Assembly (NCBI GenBank): GCA_025964575.1
Contig: JAOPYO010000196.1
Span: 1 to 40,992, forward strand
Source: Actinomycetes bacterium
GTDB lineage: Bacteria > Actinomycetota > Actinomycetes > Streptosporangiales > Streptosporangiaceae
DNA: 40,992 nucleotides
Direction: 5' to 3'
Shown piece after piece: positions 8,704-17,806 of the stretch (positions are counted from its first letter, which is position 1; each line of letters starts with the position of its first letter). The position numbers were made by a program, and so were the translations under genes. Below the pieces are notes generated by a model. It saw nothing but the letters and a program-made list of their open reading frames with translations, ran no database searches and had not been told where the DNA came from.

Positions 8704-9064
8704 AGAGCAAGAGTGGGCCGACGAGGACGGCCCCATCGTGCGTCCCTACGCGCTCACTGGGGGCCGGACGCGCCATGCCTATGGCGGGTTCGATCTGATC
8801 GCCGTCATCGAGACCGTGGACGAGCGGCTGCCGGCTCGTTTCTCTGGCGGTCCGGAGCACAGCAGGATCTTGAAGCTCTGCCGGTCTCCGCTGTCGGTGG
8901 CGGAGGTCGCCTCGGACCTGGAGCTTCCCGTCGACGTGGTGCGGGTGCTGCTCGGTGACCTGGTCGACCACAAGCTCATCCTCGTGCGACAGCCCGCGCC
9001 GGTGGCTCAGTTCCCCAGTACCAGTGTGCTCAAGCAAGTGATCGATGGACTCCATGCGCTCTGA
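8687..9064 (+). CDS. DUF742 protein (CvnC-like conservon component)
   Basis: 125 residues from ATG 8687 (MPPLDEEQEW), which overlaps the kinase stop. The diagnostic DUF742 pattern is present: IVRPYALTGGRTR near the N-terminus, then a winged-helix-like segment (LCRSPLSVAEVASDLELPVDVVRVLLGDLVD) and the conserved end (VLKQVIDGLHAL). In Streptomyces conservons this protein sits with a Roadblock/LC7 protein and a Ras-like GTPase at the kinase. Both partners are absent here: the next gene encodes a substrate-binding protein. There is no clear Shine-Dalgarno sequence, so translation is probably coupled to the kinase. Confidence 0.88.
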   Translation: MPPLDEEQEWADEDGPIVRPYALTGGRTRHAYGGFDLIAVIETVDERLPARFSGGPEHSRILKLCRSPLSVAEVASDLELPVDVVRVLLGDLVDHKLILVRQPAPVAQFPSTSVLKQVIDGLHAL

Positions 9065-9097
9065 CAGGAACGCCGGACGAATGCACAGGAGGCAGTC

Positions 9098-10405
9098 GTG
9101 ACGCGACGTACCCGTAGGTTCGGTTCGGTCCTCACGGCGGTGGTCCTGGGCCTCTCCGGATGCGGGAGCACCTCGGGGAACACCCCCGATCCGAGCGGAG
9201 CCGCACCCGGGGTGACCGAGAAGCCGTGTCCGCATGCGGTGAACCACAAGCACGGCTGCATCTATCTCGGCAGCCTGTCGGACCTGACCGTCGGGCCGTT
9301 CATGCCGGTCGCGGTGCCGGTCACCCGGGCTCAGCAGGCCTTCTGGAACCGGGTCAATCAGCAGGGCGGCATCGGTCATTACGACATCGACGTGACCACC
9401 TATCTGCGGGATAACAAGTACGACGTCGCCACGCAGAAGCAGCGTTACCACGAGATCAAGGACAAAGTGCTGGCGTTCGCGCAGACGTTGGGTTCATCGC
9501 CGACCGCCGCCATCCTGCCCGAGCTGCGTGCGAGCAAGACCGTCGCCGTGCCGGTCTCGTGGTCCTCGCAGTGGAGCTTCGAGGACAATATTCTCGAGTC
9601 GGGTGCCAGTTACTGCTTCGAGTCGATGAACTCCGTCGACTACGCCGTCGACGCGTTCGAGGTCAGGAACGTCATGGCCCTGCACTATCCGGGTGACTAT
9701 GGCGGCGATGCCGCGGCCGGGGCGAAGATCGCGGCCCGGGCCCACAAGCTGTCCTTCACCGACCAGCCGACCGGGCAGGGCAAGGACAAGCAGAGCGCCG
9801 CGGTCAACGCGCTCATCAAGGGCAAGCCCGATCTCGTCATCATGACCACGGGTCCCGCAGACGCCGCCACGATCGTCGCGCAGGCCTATGCGCGAGGCTT
9901 CCGCGGTCACTACATCGGGACCAGCCCGGCCTGGACCAAGGAACTCCTCAACGGCCCGGCCGGACCGGCGCTCAAGGCGCAGTATCTGGTGTCGAGCCCA
10001 TGGAAGCCGTTCGCCACCGACTCGCCGGGGCACACCGCCATGCGCGCGGCCTTGGGCCAGATCAATCCTTCCGACTCCTACACGTCAGGCTGGGCGTTCT
10101 CCTACCCGCTCAAGGCGCTTCTGCAGAAGGCGGCGGCGAACAAGGGTCTCACCCGGGCGGGCGTGTTGGAAGCGCTCAAGGGACTCACCACGATCGACTA
10201 CGAGGGGATGCTGCCCGCGGAGGCGGGTAACTTCGCCGGTTCGCCGAACACCACCGCTTTCCGGCAGACGGTCATCGAGCGTCCGGCCTCGGGGGAGTAC
10301 ACGGGGTCAAAGGTGGTCAAGGACTTCTTCGCCGGGCCGACCGCCCAGGACTATGAGCTGAAGGCGCCCTGCTATCGGCAGTCGGCCACGACCTCGGGCG
10401 GCTGA
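9098..10405 (+). CDS. Branched-chain amino acid-type ABC substrate-binding lipoprotein
   Basis: 435 residues from GTG 9098, 5 nt behind a perfect AGGAGG. The lipoprotein signal ends at LSGC (about Cys22). The mature protein has the periplasmic binding protein type 1 (Leu/Ile/Val, Peripla_BP_6) pattern: an early ligand-lobe segment with QQAFWNRVNQQGGIGHYDI, an inter-lobe region with DLVIMTTGPADAATIVAQAYARGFRG, and LTRAGVLEALKGLTTIDYEGM near the end. No permease or ATPase genes are nearby, so it may act as a sensor accessory for the NIT kinase encoded 34 bp upstream of it in the same unit, or serve a transporter encoded elsewhere. The ligand is unknown. Confidence 0.82.
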   Translation: MTRRTRRFGSVLTAVVLGLSGCGSTSGNTPDPSGAAPGVTEKPCPHAVNHKHGCIYLGSLSDLTVGPFMPVAVPVTRAQQAFWNRVNQQGGIGHYDIDVTTYLRDNKYDVATQKQRYHEIKDKVLAFAQTLGSSPTAAILPELRASKTVAVPVSWSSQWSFEDNILESGASYCFESMNSVDYAVDAFEVRNVMALHYPGDYGGDAAAGAKIAARAHKLSFTDQPTGQGKDKQSAAVNALIKGKPDLVIMTTGPADAATIVAQAYARGFRGHYIGTSPAWTKELLNGPAGPALKAQYLVSSPWKPFATDSPGHTAMRAALGQINPSDSYTSGWAFSYPLKALLQKAAANKGLTRAGVLEALKGLTTIDYEGMLPAEAGNFAGSPNTTAFRQTVIERPASGEYTGSKVVKDFFAGPTAQDYELKAPCYRQSATTSGG

Positions 10406-10542
10406 CGGGTCCACGCGCCCTGGCCGAGGGCCGGGAACATGTTCTGCGATACGGCGGGGCCTGACCCAGGCCAAGGCCGTCCGCGTGTCACCGACCGCCA
10501 CGCGAGCGAATCCGGGCCGCCGGTGCGGCTGCGGTTTTCGTC

Positions 10543-10872
10543 ATGAGTACCGCCGGTGTGAGATCTGTTGAGACAAGCGGCAGGTCATGGCCCGGTTGTT
10601 CGGCGCCTCGCGAGGGTGGCATACAGAGTCGCCCGAATTTTGCGGCCGGGACCAAGGGGGTGGCGCTGTTCGCCGAGACCAGCGACGCGCCGTGGGCGGC
10701 CGCGGTCCGCCGGGTGCTGGGCCGCAGACTGGGCGACGACGTCGACGTCACGATCGTCATCGGGCATGGGCTCATCCAGCGCACTTCCAGCGGCAAGCCC
10801 CGCCGCCGTTACATGTGGGAGCGGCTGCGGTCCGGGAAGATGGAGGGCGCCACCATCGTCCCCATCTCCTGA
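10543..10872 (+). pseudogene. C-terminal remnant of an acyl-adenylate ligase
   Basis: The 569-bp stretch 10406-10974 has no convincing full gene. From about 10655 the frame reads like the last ~70 residues of an AMP-binding enzyme: GVALFAETSDAPW, an Arg-rich helix, then DVTIVIGHGLIQRTSSGKPR followed by RRRYMWERL. The RTSSGK block is the A10 motif carrying the catalytic lysine of fatty-acyl-AMP ligases and acyl-CoA synthetases. The N-terminal 400-plus residues expected of the family are missing, and the 5' part of the frame (10543-10650) shows no similarity. I read this as a decayed gene fragment. It could instead be a short stand-alone A10-type subdomain complementing the next protein, which lacks this motif. 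Confidence 0.55.
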
Positions 10873-10974
10873 CTACAGGTGGTTTCACGACGGGAAAGGC
10901 CACGCGGGGCAGTCTGTTGTTGACCGCAATGCCGATAGCAGCCAGCATGTCACTGTCTGTCTCGGAGGTCGACG

Positions 10975-13932
10975 ATGCCCATCATTCCGAAGGCGCTGTT
11001 CAGCCTGGCTTCCCGGTTGGGCGCCACGGCGCAGAACGCTCTCGAGGTGGCCCGCTTCGGTGGTCTCGACACCGACGAGGCCACCTCCCCTTATGAGGTG
11101 GTGGCCGAGCAGCGCGTCTATCGGCTGCGGCACTACTTCCCGTCCCCGCCGGATGGGCAGGACCTTCCCGATGACGGTGTCAAGCGTCCGATCATCCTGC
11201 TGGTCCCGCCACTGATGATCACTGCCGAGGTCTATGACATCTCGCCGATGGTCAGCGCGATCGGGGTGCTGCACCGGCGGGGGGTGGACGCCTGGGTGGT
11301 CGACTTCGGCGCTCCCGAGCGCGAGCCCGGAGGTCTCGAGCGCACCCTCACCGATCACGTGCTGGCGGTCAGTGATGCCATCGACCGGGTTCGCGAGATC
11401 ACCGGCCGGGACGTCCACCTCGCCGGCTATTCGCAGGGCGGGATGTTCTGCTACCAGGCGGCGGCCTACCGGCGCGGTGAGGGCATCGAGTCCGTGGTGA
11501 CCTTCGGTAGCCCCGCGGACACCCACGCGGGACTGCCCTTCGGGCTCCCCGGCTGGATCGCCAGCGAGACCACCAAACTGGTCCCCGACTGGGCTCTCGG
11601 CGACTGGGCGGTGCCGGGCTGGGTCACGCGGACCGGTTTTCAGCTGCTCAGCCCGGTCAAGTCGGTGCGCAACCGGGTCGACTTCATCCGCCAGTTGCAC
11701 GACCGCGAGGTGCTGGCGCCGCGCGAGCGACAGCGACGCTTCATGCAGAGCGAGGGGTGGGTCGCCTGGCCCGGTCCGGCGCTGGCCGAATTCGTCCGCC
11801 AGTTCGTCGGTCACAACCGCATGCTCACCGGTGGCTTCGTCATCGGCGACCGGCTCGTCACGCTGGCCGACATCGCCTGCCCGGTGCTCGCCTTCGTGGG
11901 TGAGGTCGACGAGATAGCGCTGCCCGCCGCCGTTCGCGGGATACGCCGGGCCGCACCCCGCGCGGAGATGTACGAGGCGGTGCTGCCCACGGGGCACTTC
12001 GGGATGGTCGCCGGATCGCTCGCCGCCGGGCGGACCTGGCCGGCCGTGGCCGCCTGGCTGCACTGGAGGGCCGGCGACTCGGAGCTGCCGGAACTCATCA
12101 GCCGGATCCGGGATGAGGACGAGGAGCCCCTCCAGAGTCACGGGCTTACAGGCTACGGCCTGCAACTGGCCGCAGGGGCCGGGGTCGACGCCGTGCGCTC
12201 CGTTGCCGTGGCCGCCTCGCGGGCGGTACGCGGTGCGCGGCACCTCACCGGAGCGGCCTCCGCCCAGTTGCCCCGGCTGGCCCGGCTGGAGCGGATCCAG
12301 CCGGACACCCCCATGTCCCTGGGCCTGCTCCTCGATGAGCAGGCGCGTCGGGCACCCGACGCCGTCTTCTTCCTCTTCGACGGCCGGGCGCACACCCAGG
12401 CCGCGGTCAAGCACCGGATCGACAGCGTCGTCCGCGGCCTGATCGAGATCGGTGTCCGGCAGGGTGACCAGGTCGGTGTGCTCATGGGCACCCGGCCCAG
12501 CGCCCTGGCGGCCCTCGCCGCGCTCAACCGGCTGGGCGCGGTCGCCGTGCTGCTCCGTCCGGACGGCGACCTCGCCCGGGAGGTGCACCTGGGACAGGTT
12601 GAGCGGATCATCGCCGACCCGGAGCATGCCGCTCGCGCGGTGGAGCTCGACAGGGCAGAGGTCTGCCTGCTCGGCGGCGGCGCGGCGGAACGCGACCTCG
12701 GCCTTCCCCTGATCGACATGGAACGAATCGACCCCGACGAGGTCGAGCTCCCCGGCTGGTACCGGCCCAATCCGGGACGGGCGAGCGACCTCGCCTTCAT
12801 TCTGTTCACCGGGGAGGGCGAGCAGACCCGCGCGGGCCGGATCACCAATCGCCGGTGGGCGCTGTCGGCGTTCGGCACCGCCTCGTCGGCAGCACTGTCA
12901 CCGGCCGACACCGTCTACAGCTTTACTCCGCTGAACCACCCGTCCGCGCTGCTCATGACCATCGGCGGGGCGGTCGCCGGCGGTGCCCGGGTCGCGCTTG
13001 CCACCGCGTACGATCCGGCCACCTTCTGGGACGAAGTCCGTCGTTACGGGGCGACGGTCGTCTCCTATACCTGGACCATGACGGCCGCCCTCGTCAACGC
13101 GCCGCCCGATCCCGGCGAGCGGCACCATTCCGTACGGCTGTTCATCGGCTCCGGGATGCCGCGCGGCCTGTGGCGGCGGGTCGAGCAGCGTTTCGCCCCC
13201 GCACGGGTGCTGGAGTTCTACGCTTCAACTCAGGGCGAGGCGATCCTGGTGAATCTGAGTGGGAAGAAGCCCGGGTCCCTGGGCCGGCCGCTGCCCGGAA
13301 GCGCCGAAGTCCGGCTCGCCGTCTACGACCTGGAGCACGGCCGGCTGGCCGAGGGCGAGAATGGGTTCGCCATCGAGTGCGGACCCGACGAGGTGGGGAT
13401 GCTGCTCGCGAAGGTCCGTACTCCGGTTACCGGGCCGGCTCGCCCGCTTCGTGGCGTGTTCGCGCCCGCGGACGCCTGGGTCGTCACGGGTGACCTCTTC
13501 CGGCGGGACGCGGAGGGAGATTTCTGGCTGCTCGGCCAGGCGGCCGAGTTGATCAGGACGGCCGAGGGCATCGTGCCGCCCGGTCCGATCCGTACCGCGC
13601 TCGGCGACCTGACCGCCGTCGATCTCGCGGTCGCCTACGGTGTCCCCGTCAACGGTGTCGAGCTCGCCGCGGCGGCCGTGACCCTGCGGCCCGGCAGCCG
13701 GCTGCGGGCCGTGGACCTCACCGAGGCGTTCCTGGCGGTGCCGCCGCCGATGCGGCCCGCGCTGATCCGGATCGTGGACGAGATCCCGGTGACCGACTGC
13801 CATCGGCCCCGCACGGCACCGCTCCGGGAGGAGGGGATTCCGGCCGGCGCCGCGTTCTACCGGGAGGCGACCGGTGGCTATCGGCCCCTCACCGCCACCG
13901 ACCGTGGCAGGCTGAAGCGCCGGGCGCGGTAG
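10975..13932 (+). CDS. Alpha/beta hydrolase (PhaC-like) fused to AMP-binding domain
   Basis: 985 residues, with GGAGG well spaced before ATG 10975. Residues 1 to about 380 form a PHA-synthase-like alpha/beta hydrolase: oxyanion region LLVPPLM, nucleophile elbow GYSQGG with Ser153 (true PHA synthases have Cys here), Asp312 (GEVDEIALP) and His341 (PTGHFG). Residues from about 440 to the end follow the ANL adenylation fold, but key motifs are altered. The P-loop is FTGEGEQTRAGRITN (about 607) instead of TSGTTGxPK, A5 reads YASTQGEA with Gln for Glu, and the A10 region (PVTDCHRPRTAPLREE, about 938-953) has no catalytic Lys. Motif A7 (VTGDLF) is kept. Roles in acyl-chain transfer or storage-lipid metabolism are inferred; classical acyl-CoA synthetase chemistry is doubtful. 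Confidence 0.75.
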   Translation: MPIIPKALFSLASRLGATAQNALEVARFGGLDTDEATSPYEVVAEQRVYRLRHYFPSPPDGQDLPDDGVKRPIILLVPPLMITAEVYDISPMVSAIGVLHRRGVDAWVVDFGAPEREPGGLERTLTDHVLAVSDAIDRVREITGRDVHLAGYSQGGMFCYQAAAYRRGEGIESVVTFGSPADTHAGLPFGLPGWIASETTKLVPDWALGDWAVPGWVTRTGFQLLSPVKSVRNRVDFIRQLHDREVLAPRERQRRFMQSEGWVAWPGPALAEFVRQFVGHNRMLTGGFVIGDRLVTLADIACPVLAFVGEVDEIALPAAVRGIRRAAPRAEMYEAVLPTGHFGMVAGSLAAGRTWPAVAAWLHWRAGDSELPELISRIRDEDEEPLQSHGLTGYGLQLAAGAGVDAVRSVAVAASRAVRGARHLTGAASAQLPRLARLERIQPDTPMSLGLLLDEQARRAPDAVFFLFDGRAHTQAAVKHRIDSVVRGLIEIGVRQGDQVGVLMGTRPSALAALAALNRLGAVAVLLRPDGDLAREVHLGQVERIIADPEHAARAVELDRAEVCLLGGGAAERDLGLPLIDMERIDPDEVELPGWYRPNPGRASDLAFILFTGEGEQTRAGRITNRRWALSAFGTASSAALSPADTVYSFTPLNHPSALLMTIGGAVAGGARVALATAYDPATFWDEVRRYGATVVSYTWTMTAALVNAPPDPGERHHSVRLFIGSGMPRGLWRRVEQRFAPARVLEFYASTQGEAILVNLSGKKPGSLGRPLPGSAEVRLAVYDLEHGRLAEGENGFAIECGPDEVGMLLAKVRTPVTGPARPLRGVFAPADAWVVTGDLFRRDAEGDFWLLGQAAELIRTAEGIVPPGPIRTALGDLTAVDLAVAYGVPVNGVELAAAAVTLRPGSRLRAVDLTEAFLAVPPPMRPALIRIVDEIPVTDCHRPRTAPLREEGIPAGAAFYREATGGYRPLTATDRGRLKRRAR

Positions 13933-14227
13933 AGATCAAGCGTGTTGACGACGTGGCTGCCGACGCGCACGTTCGCTTTTCCGGCGTAGCGAATATTTCC
14001 CTCCTTTTGCTATCACTGAGAAATTGTTATCGCCAGGAAGTCCCCCTACCAGCGAGAACAAATTCGAGAAAAAAGCAATTGTAGGAAACTACAAACCGGG
14101 CCCGAATTAGCTGTACTAACGAACAGTCCGGTATAGGACGTAACACGCAGGAAAACATTCTGCTACTCCACCGCAACGCGGTCTCCCTACGTTCACGGCA
14201 ACGCAGAGACCCGTTGATCGGAGCCGT
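13933..14227. promoter_or_regulatory. AT-richer leader before ABC importer operon
   Basis: 295 bp without a gene, noticeably A/T-richer than its surroundings. It holds a small hairpin TTGTAG-GAAA-CTACAA (14079-14094) and a stretch CTGTACTAACG...GGTATAGGAC (about 14112-14140) that could be promoter elements. No known riboswitch fold was recognised. It is the only sizeable gap before the importer operon, so transcription of that operon probably starts here. Confidence 0.45.
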
Positions 14228-15289
14228 ATGTCCCTGATAGATCGCCGGACCCTCCTCATCCGCAGCTTGCAGGCGTCCGGGCTGGTCCTGGCGGCGCCGA
14301 TGCTGGCCGCGTGCGGCAGCGATGACAAGAAGAGCACCGGTGGCAGCGGTGTCGCGAAGGGGCACGGTGACGTCGGCCTCCGGCTCGCCTGGATCAAGAA
14401 TGTCGAGTTCGCGGGCTCGTATATCGCAGACAGCAAGGGCTACTACAAGGCCGAGGGCTTCGGCTCGGTCAATCTCATCACCGGCGGCCCGACGGCCACC
14501 CCCGCCGAGACCGACGTGGTGACCGGCAAGGCCTTCGCCGGGCTGACCTCCCCGGACCGGGCGGGCCAGGCCATCCAGCAGGGCGCCAAGATCAAGATCG
14601 TGGCGACGCAGTACCAGAAGAACCCGTTCGCGATCACGTCGATGGCCAAGAACCCCATCAAGAGCGCGAAGGACATGGTCGGCAAGAAGATCGGCGTGCA
14701 GGCCACGAACGAGCCCATCTGGGAGGCGTTCCTCAAGGCCAACAACATCGACCCGAAGAGCGTCACCAAGGTCCCGGTGCAGTTCGACCCGCTGCCGCTG
14801 ACCACCGGCACCGTCGACGGTTGGATGAGCTACATCACCAACGAGCCCAACGACCTGCGTCTCAAAGGCTTCCAGGTGGAGACGTTCCTGCTGGCAGATC
14901 AGGGCTACCCGCTCGTCGGCGAGTCCTACATCGTCACCGAGGACGCACTCAAGAAGGACCGCGCCAAGATCAAGTCGCTGTTGCGCGCGGAGATCAAGGG
15001 TTGGAAGGACAGCGTCGCGGACCCGGCGCTGGGCGCCAAGCTGGCCGCCGAGACCTACGGCAAGGGCCTGGGGCTCAAGACCGAGGAGCAGACCCTGGAG
15101 TCCAAGGACCAGAACAAGCTCATCCTCACCGACGAGACCAAGAAGAACGGCCTGTTCACCATCTCACCGGCCCTGGTCGAGTCCAACATCAAGACGCTCA
15201 AGTTCGCGAGCGTGAACGTCACCGCCGAGCAGCTGTTCGACCTCTCGATCATCAATGAGATCTACAAGGAAGACCCGTCTCTTGTCTGA
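14228..15289 (+). CDS. NMT1/TauA-type ABC substrate-binding lipoprotein
   Basis: 353 residues. The N-terminus has a twin-arginine-like start (DRRTLLIRS) and a lipobox (MLAAC, Cys about 34), so it may be a Tat-exported lipoprotein. The mature protein carries the NMT1/THI5/SsuA signature: [18 protein letters not shown], then a ligand-lobe [40 protein letters not shown], and a hinge near [17 protein letters not shown]. This family binds nitrate, alkanesulfonates, taurine, thiamine precursors and other small organics; the ligand cannot be told here. ATPase and two permease genes follow in the same operon. Confidence 0.88.
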   Translation: MSLIDRRTLLIRSLQASGLVLAAPMLAACGSDDKKSTGGSGVAKGHGDVGLRLAWIKNVEFAGSYIADSKGYYKAEGFGSVNLITGGPTATPAETDVVTGKAFAGLTSPDRAGQAIQQGAKIKIVATQYQKNPFAITSMAKNPIKSAKDMVGKKIGVQATNEPIWEAFLKANNIDPKSVTKVPVQFDPLPLTTGTVDGWMSYITNEPNDLRLKGFQVETFLLADQGYPLVGESYIVTEDALKKDRAKIKSLLRAEIKGWKDSVADPALGAKLAAETYGKGLGLKTEEQTLESKDQNKLILTDETKKNGLFTISPALVESNIKTLKFASVNVTAEQLFDLSIINEIYKEDPSLV

Positions 15290-15296
15290 GGTCGCC

Positions 15297-16142
15297 ATGC
15301 CTTCCCACCCCACCCTGCGAGAGGCCGGCACGGGCATCAGCCTGACCGGGCTGCGCAAGGATTTCCGCCTCGGACGCAGGTCGGTCACCGCACTGGACGG
15401 CGTCGAACTGCGGACCCAGGAAGGAGCGTTCCTGTCGCTGCTCGGCCCGTCCGGCTGTGGCAAGTCCACCGTGCTGCGCATCCTCGCCGGTCTGGAGAAG
15501 CCCACGGCGGGCGAGGCCCTGCTGCACGGCGAGCCACCAGAGCAGGCCCGGGCCGCCCACCACCTCGGCATCGCGTTCCAGGACTCGGCACTGCTGCCGT
15601 GGCGCTCGGTCGAGGCCAACATCAGGCTGCCCCTCGAGGTGGCCGGGATCAAGTCCGACCGGGCCAAGGTCCAGGACCTCATCACGCTGGTCGGCCTGGA
15701 GGGCTTCGAGAAGGCCCGGCCGGCACAGCTGTCCGGGGGCATGCGGCAGCGCGTCGCCATCGCCCGGTCGCTCGTCGTCGAGCCGCGGGTGCTGCTGCTC
15801 GACGAACCCTTCGGGGCGCTCGACGACATGACCCGCCAGCGGCTCAATCTGGAACTGCTGCGGATCTGGACCGAGCGCGCCACGACCACGCTCCTGGTCA
15901 CGCACGCCATCTCCGAGGCGGTGTTCCTCTCCGACACCGTCGCGGTGATGACCCCCCGTCCGGGCCGGATCGCGGCCATCGTGCCGATCGACCTGCCCCG
16001 GCCGCGTACCCCCGAGATGCTCCGCACGCCGGAGTTCCACGCCCTGCAGGACCGGCTTTCGGAGATCCTGTTCGGCGGCGACGGTCACGATAATGCCGAT
16101 TCACGCGGCTCCGAGCCGCCAGGCGAGGACGTGGCCACGTGA
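15297..16142 (+). CDS. ABC importer ATPase (SsuB/TauB type)
   Basis: 281 residues from ATG 15297, preceded by GAGG; a TTG at 15282 overlapping the previous stop is an alternative. All motifs are intact: Walker [11 protein letters not shown]-loop [12 protein letters not shown], signature [15 protein letters not shown], Walker [13 protein letters not shown], and switch histidine in [10 protein letters not shown]. The sequence type matches the nitrate/sulfonate/taurine import ATPases, which fits the adjacent binding protein. Its stop overlaps the GTG of the first permease by 4 bp. Confidence 0.93.
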   Translation: MPSHPTLREAGTGISLTGLRKDFRLGRRSVTALDGVELRTQEGAFLSLLGPSGCGKSTVLRILAGLEKPTAGEALLHGEPPEQARAAHHLGIAFQDSALLPWRSVEANIRLPLEVAGIKSDRAKVQDLITLVGLEGFEKARPAQLSGGMRQRVAIARSLVVEPRVLLLDEPFGALDDMTRQRLNLELLRIWTERATTTLLVTHAISEAVFLSDTVAVMTPRPGRIAAIVPIDLPRPRTPEMLRTPEFHALQDRLSEILFGGDGHDNADSRGSEPPGEDVAT

Positions 16143-16906
16143 ACCGGCTGAAGGGCGGGCTCGGCGGAGCCGCCGGGCTGGCCGCCGTCGTCGCGCTCTG
16201 GTGGCTGCTCGCCGCGACCGTGTTCCACGACGGCAAGGCCGTGCCCACCCCGCTCGGCGTCCTCACCGGTTTCCACCGTGACGGCTGGTCGTTCTACTGG
16301 CCGCATCTGAAGGGCACCGGTTGGGAGGCGCTGCGCGGCTACTTCTGGGGCAACGCGCTCGCCATCGCGATGGCCGTGGTCGTCATCCTGATCCCGCCGC
16401 TCGAACGGCTGATCACCCAATTGGCGGTGACGAGCTACTGCCTGCCCATCATCGCGGTCGGCCCGATCCTCACCGTCGTCTTCGACGGCGACACCCCTAT
16501 GGTCGCGCTGGCCGCCCTGTCGGTCTTCTTCACCACGCTGATCGGTGCGCTTGCAGGGCTGCGGGCCGCGGACCGCACCAGCCTGGACCTGGTCAGGGCG
16601 TACGGGGGCGGACGCTGGCAGCAGCTCCGCAGGGTACGGCTCGCGGCGGCGCTGCCCAGCACCTTCGCCGCATTGAAGATCGCAGCCCCGGCGGCGGTCC
16701 TCGGGGCGATCATCGGAGAGTTCCTCGGACGGGTCTCGCACGGGCTCGGTCTGGCGATGGTCGTCTCCCAGCAGCAACTCGACGTCGACCGCACCTGGGG
16801 TGTCGCGCTGGTCTCGGGCGCGATCGCCGGGCTCGGCTACGCCCTGATCGGAGTCATCGCCCGATTCGCGGCACCGTGGGCACCACGATCGGAGGGCCGG
16901 CAGTGA
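16139..16906 (+). CDS. ABC importer permease 1 (SsuC/TauC type)
   Basis: 255 residues from GTG 16139, coupled by GTGA overlap to the ATPase gene. About six membrane segments are visible, and the cytoplasmic EAA loop [20 protein letters not shown] contacts the ATPase. The next permease has the same loop ([20 protein letters not shown]), so the two look like paralogues that form a heterodimeric channel, whereas many members of this importer family use a homodimer. Confidence 0.9.
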   Translation: MNRLKGGLGGAAGLAAVVALWWLLAATVFHDGKAVPTPLGVLTGFHRDGWSFYWPHLKGTGWEALRGYFWGNALAIAMAVVVILIPPLERLITQLAVTSYCLPIIAVGPILTVVFDGDTPMVALAALSVFFTTLIGALAGLRAADRTSLDLVRAYGGGRWQQLRRVRLAAALPSTFAALKIAAPAAVLGAIIGEFLGRVSHGLGLAMVVSQQQLDVDRTWGVALVSGAIAGLGYALIGVIARFAAPWAPRSEGRQ

Positions 16907-17676
16907 AGCGCCTCGCCAGCACCCTGCTCTCGGCCGCCCTGTCGGCCGTCGTCGTCATCGCCGCCTGGATCGGCTTCATCAAGGTCATGGATATCAATCC
17001 GATGGTCGCCAAGGACCCACAGGCGGTATGGCACTACCTCACGGTGCCGGAGCAGCGGAGCTACCTCCTGGACGGATTGCGGACGACCCTGCAGGACGCG
17101 GGTCTGGGGCTGATCGCCGGGCTGATCGCGGCCTCGGTGGTCGCCATGCTCTTCGTGCTGTCCCGGTCGGTGGAGCGCTCGTTCATGCCCATCGCGATGG
17201 TCGTACGATCCGTACCGCTCATCGCGATGACCCCTGTGCTTACCCTGATCTTCGGCCGTGACCTGCTGGCCACCACCGTGATCTCCGGGATCGTGGTGTT
17301 CTTCCCGGCACTGGTGAACATCGTGTTCGGGCTCCGGTCGGCCTCACCGCAGGCCGCCGACCTGGTCCGGGCCTACGGCGGCTCCGGTTGGACGACGATG
17401 CGCAAGGTCATGGTGCCGAGCGCGCTGCCCGCCTTCTTCGCCTCGGTCCGGATCTCCGCGCCGGGTTCGCTGGTCGGCGCGCTGCTCGCGGAATGGCTGG
17501 CCACCGGCAAGGGGCTCGGCTACGCCATGCTCAAGGACGGCAGCACCTTCCACTACGACGCCCTGTGGGCCGCCGTCGTGGCGGTGACCGTCGTATCGCT
17601 GCTCGCCTATGCCCTGATCGGTGTCGTCGAGGCGGTCGTGCTCGCCCGCTTCGGTCCCGCCCCGGTCCAGCGCTGA
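16903..17676 (+). CDS. ABC importer permease 2 (SsuC/TauC type)
   Basis: 257 residues from GTG 16903, whose GTGA overlaps the stop of permease 1. It has a longer first periplasmic segment, then the typical membrane segments (IAGLIAASVVAMLFVLS and SVPLIAMTPVLTLIFG) and the EAA loop [20 protein letters not shown]. It is the last gene of the transporter operon; a 130-bp gap with no evident terminator precedes the esterase gene. Confidence 0.9.
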   Translation: MKRLASTLLSAALSAVVVIAAWIGFIKVMDINPMVAKDPQAVWHYLTVPEQRSYLLDGLRTTLQDAGLGLIAGLIAASVVAMLFVLSRSVERSFMPIAMVVRSVPLIAMTPVLTLIFGRDLLATTVISGIVVFFPALVNIVFGLRSASPQAADLVRAYGGSGWTTMRKVMVPSALPAFFASVRISAPGSLVGALLAEWLATGKGLGYAMLKDGSTFHYDALWAAVVAVTVVSLLAYALIGVVEAVVLARFGPAPVQR

Positions 17677-17806
17677 GGGGGCGTTTCCGGGGTCTGGTTA
17701 TGAAGTCCGACCGGGGCACTGTCCATGTGCTGATTTGATAAAGAGCCCGTGATTCGCCGGTAATGGGCGCTAACAGACCGAAAAGTCATCCTGGCAGGAG
17801 GTGCGC

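Noticed and set aside
10435..10444. GAACATGTTC palindrome as a LexA (SOS) box
   Set aside because: The actinobacterial box is CGAAC-N4-GTTCG; here the spacer is only 2 nt, and no SOS-type gene follows.
10885..12627. Long minus-strand open frame of 580 codons
   Set aside because: It lies opposite the hydrolase/AMP-binding gene, is full of Pro/Arg/Gly/His runs typical of high-GC antisense frames, and has no recognisable domain.
14010..14035. CTGAGA near the importer leader, as in a TPP riboswitch
   Set aside because: The other conserved TPP-aptamer parts (the GAACCTGAT and GCGTAGGGA segments in the right order) are absent, so no riboswitch is called.
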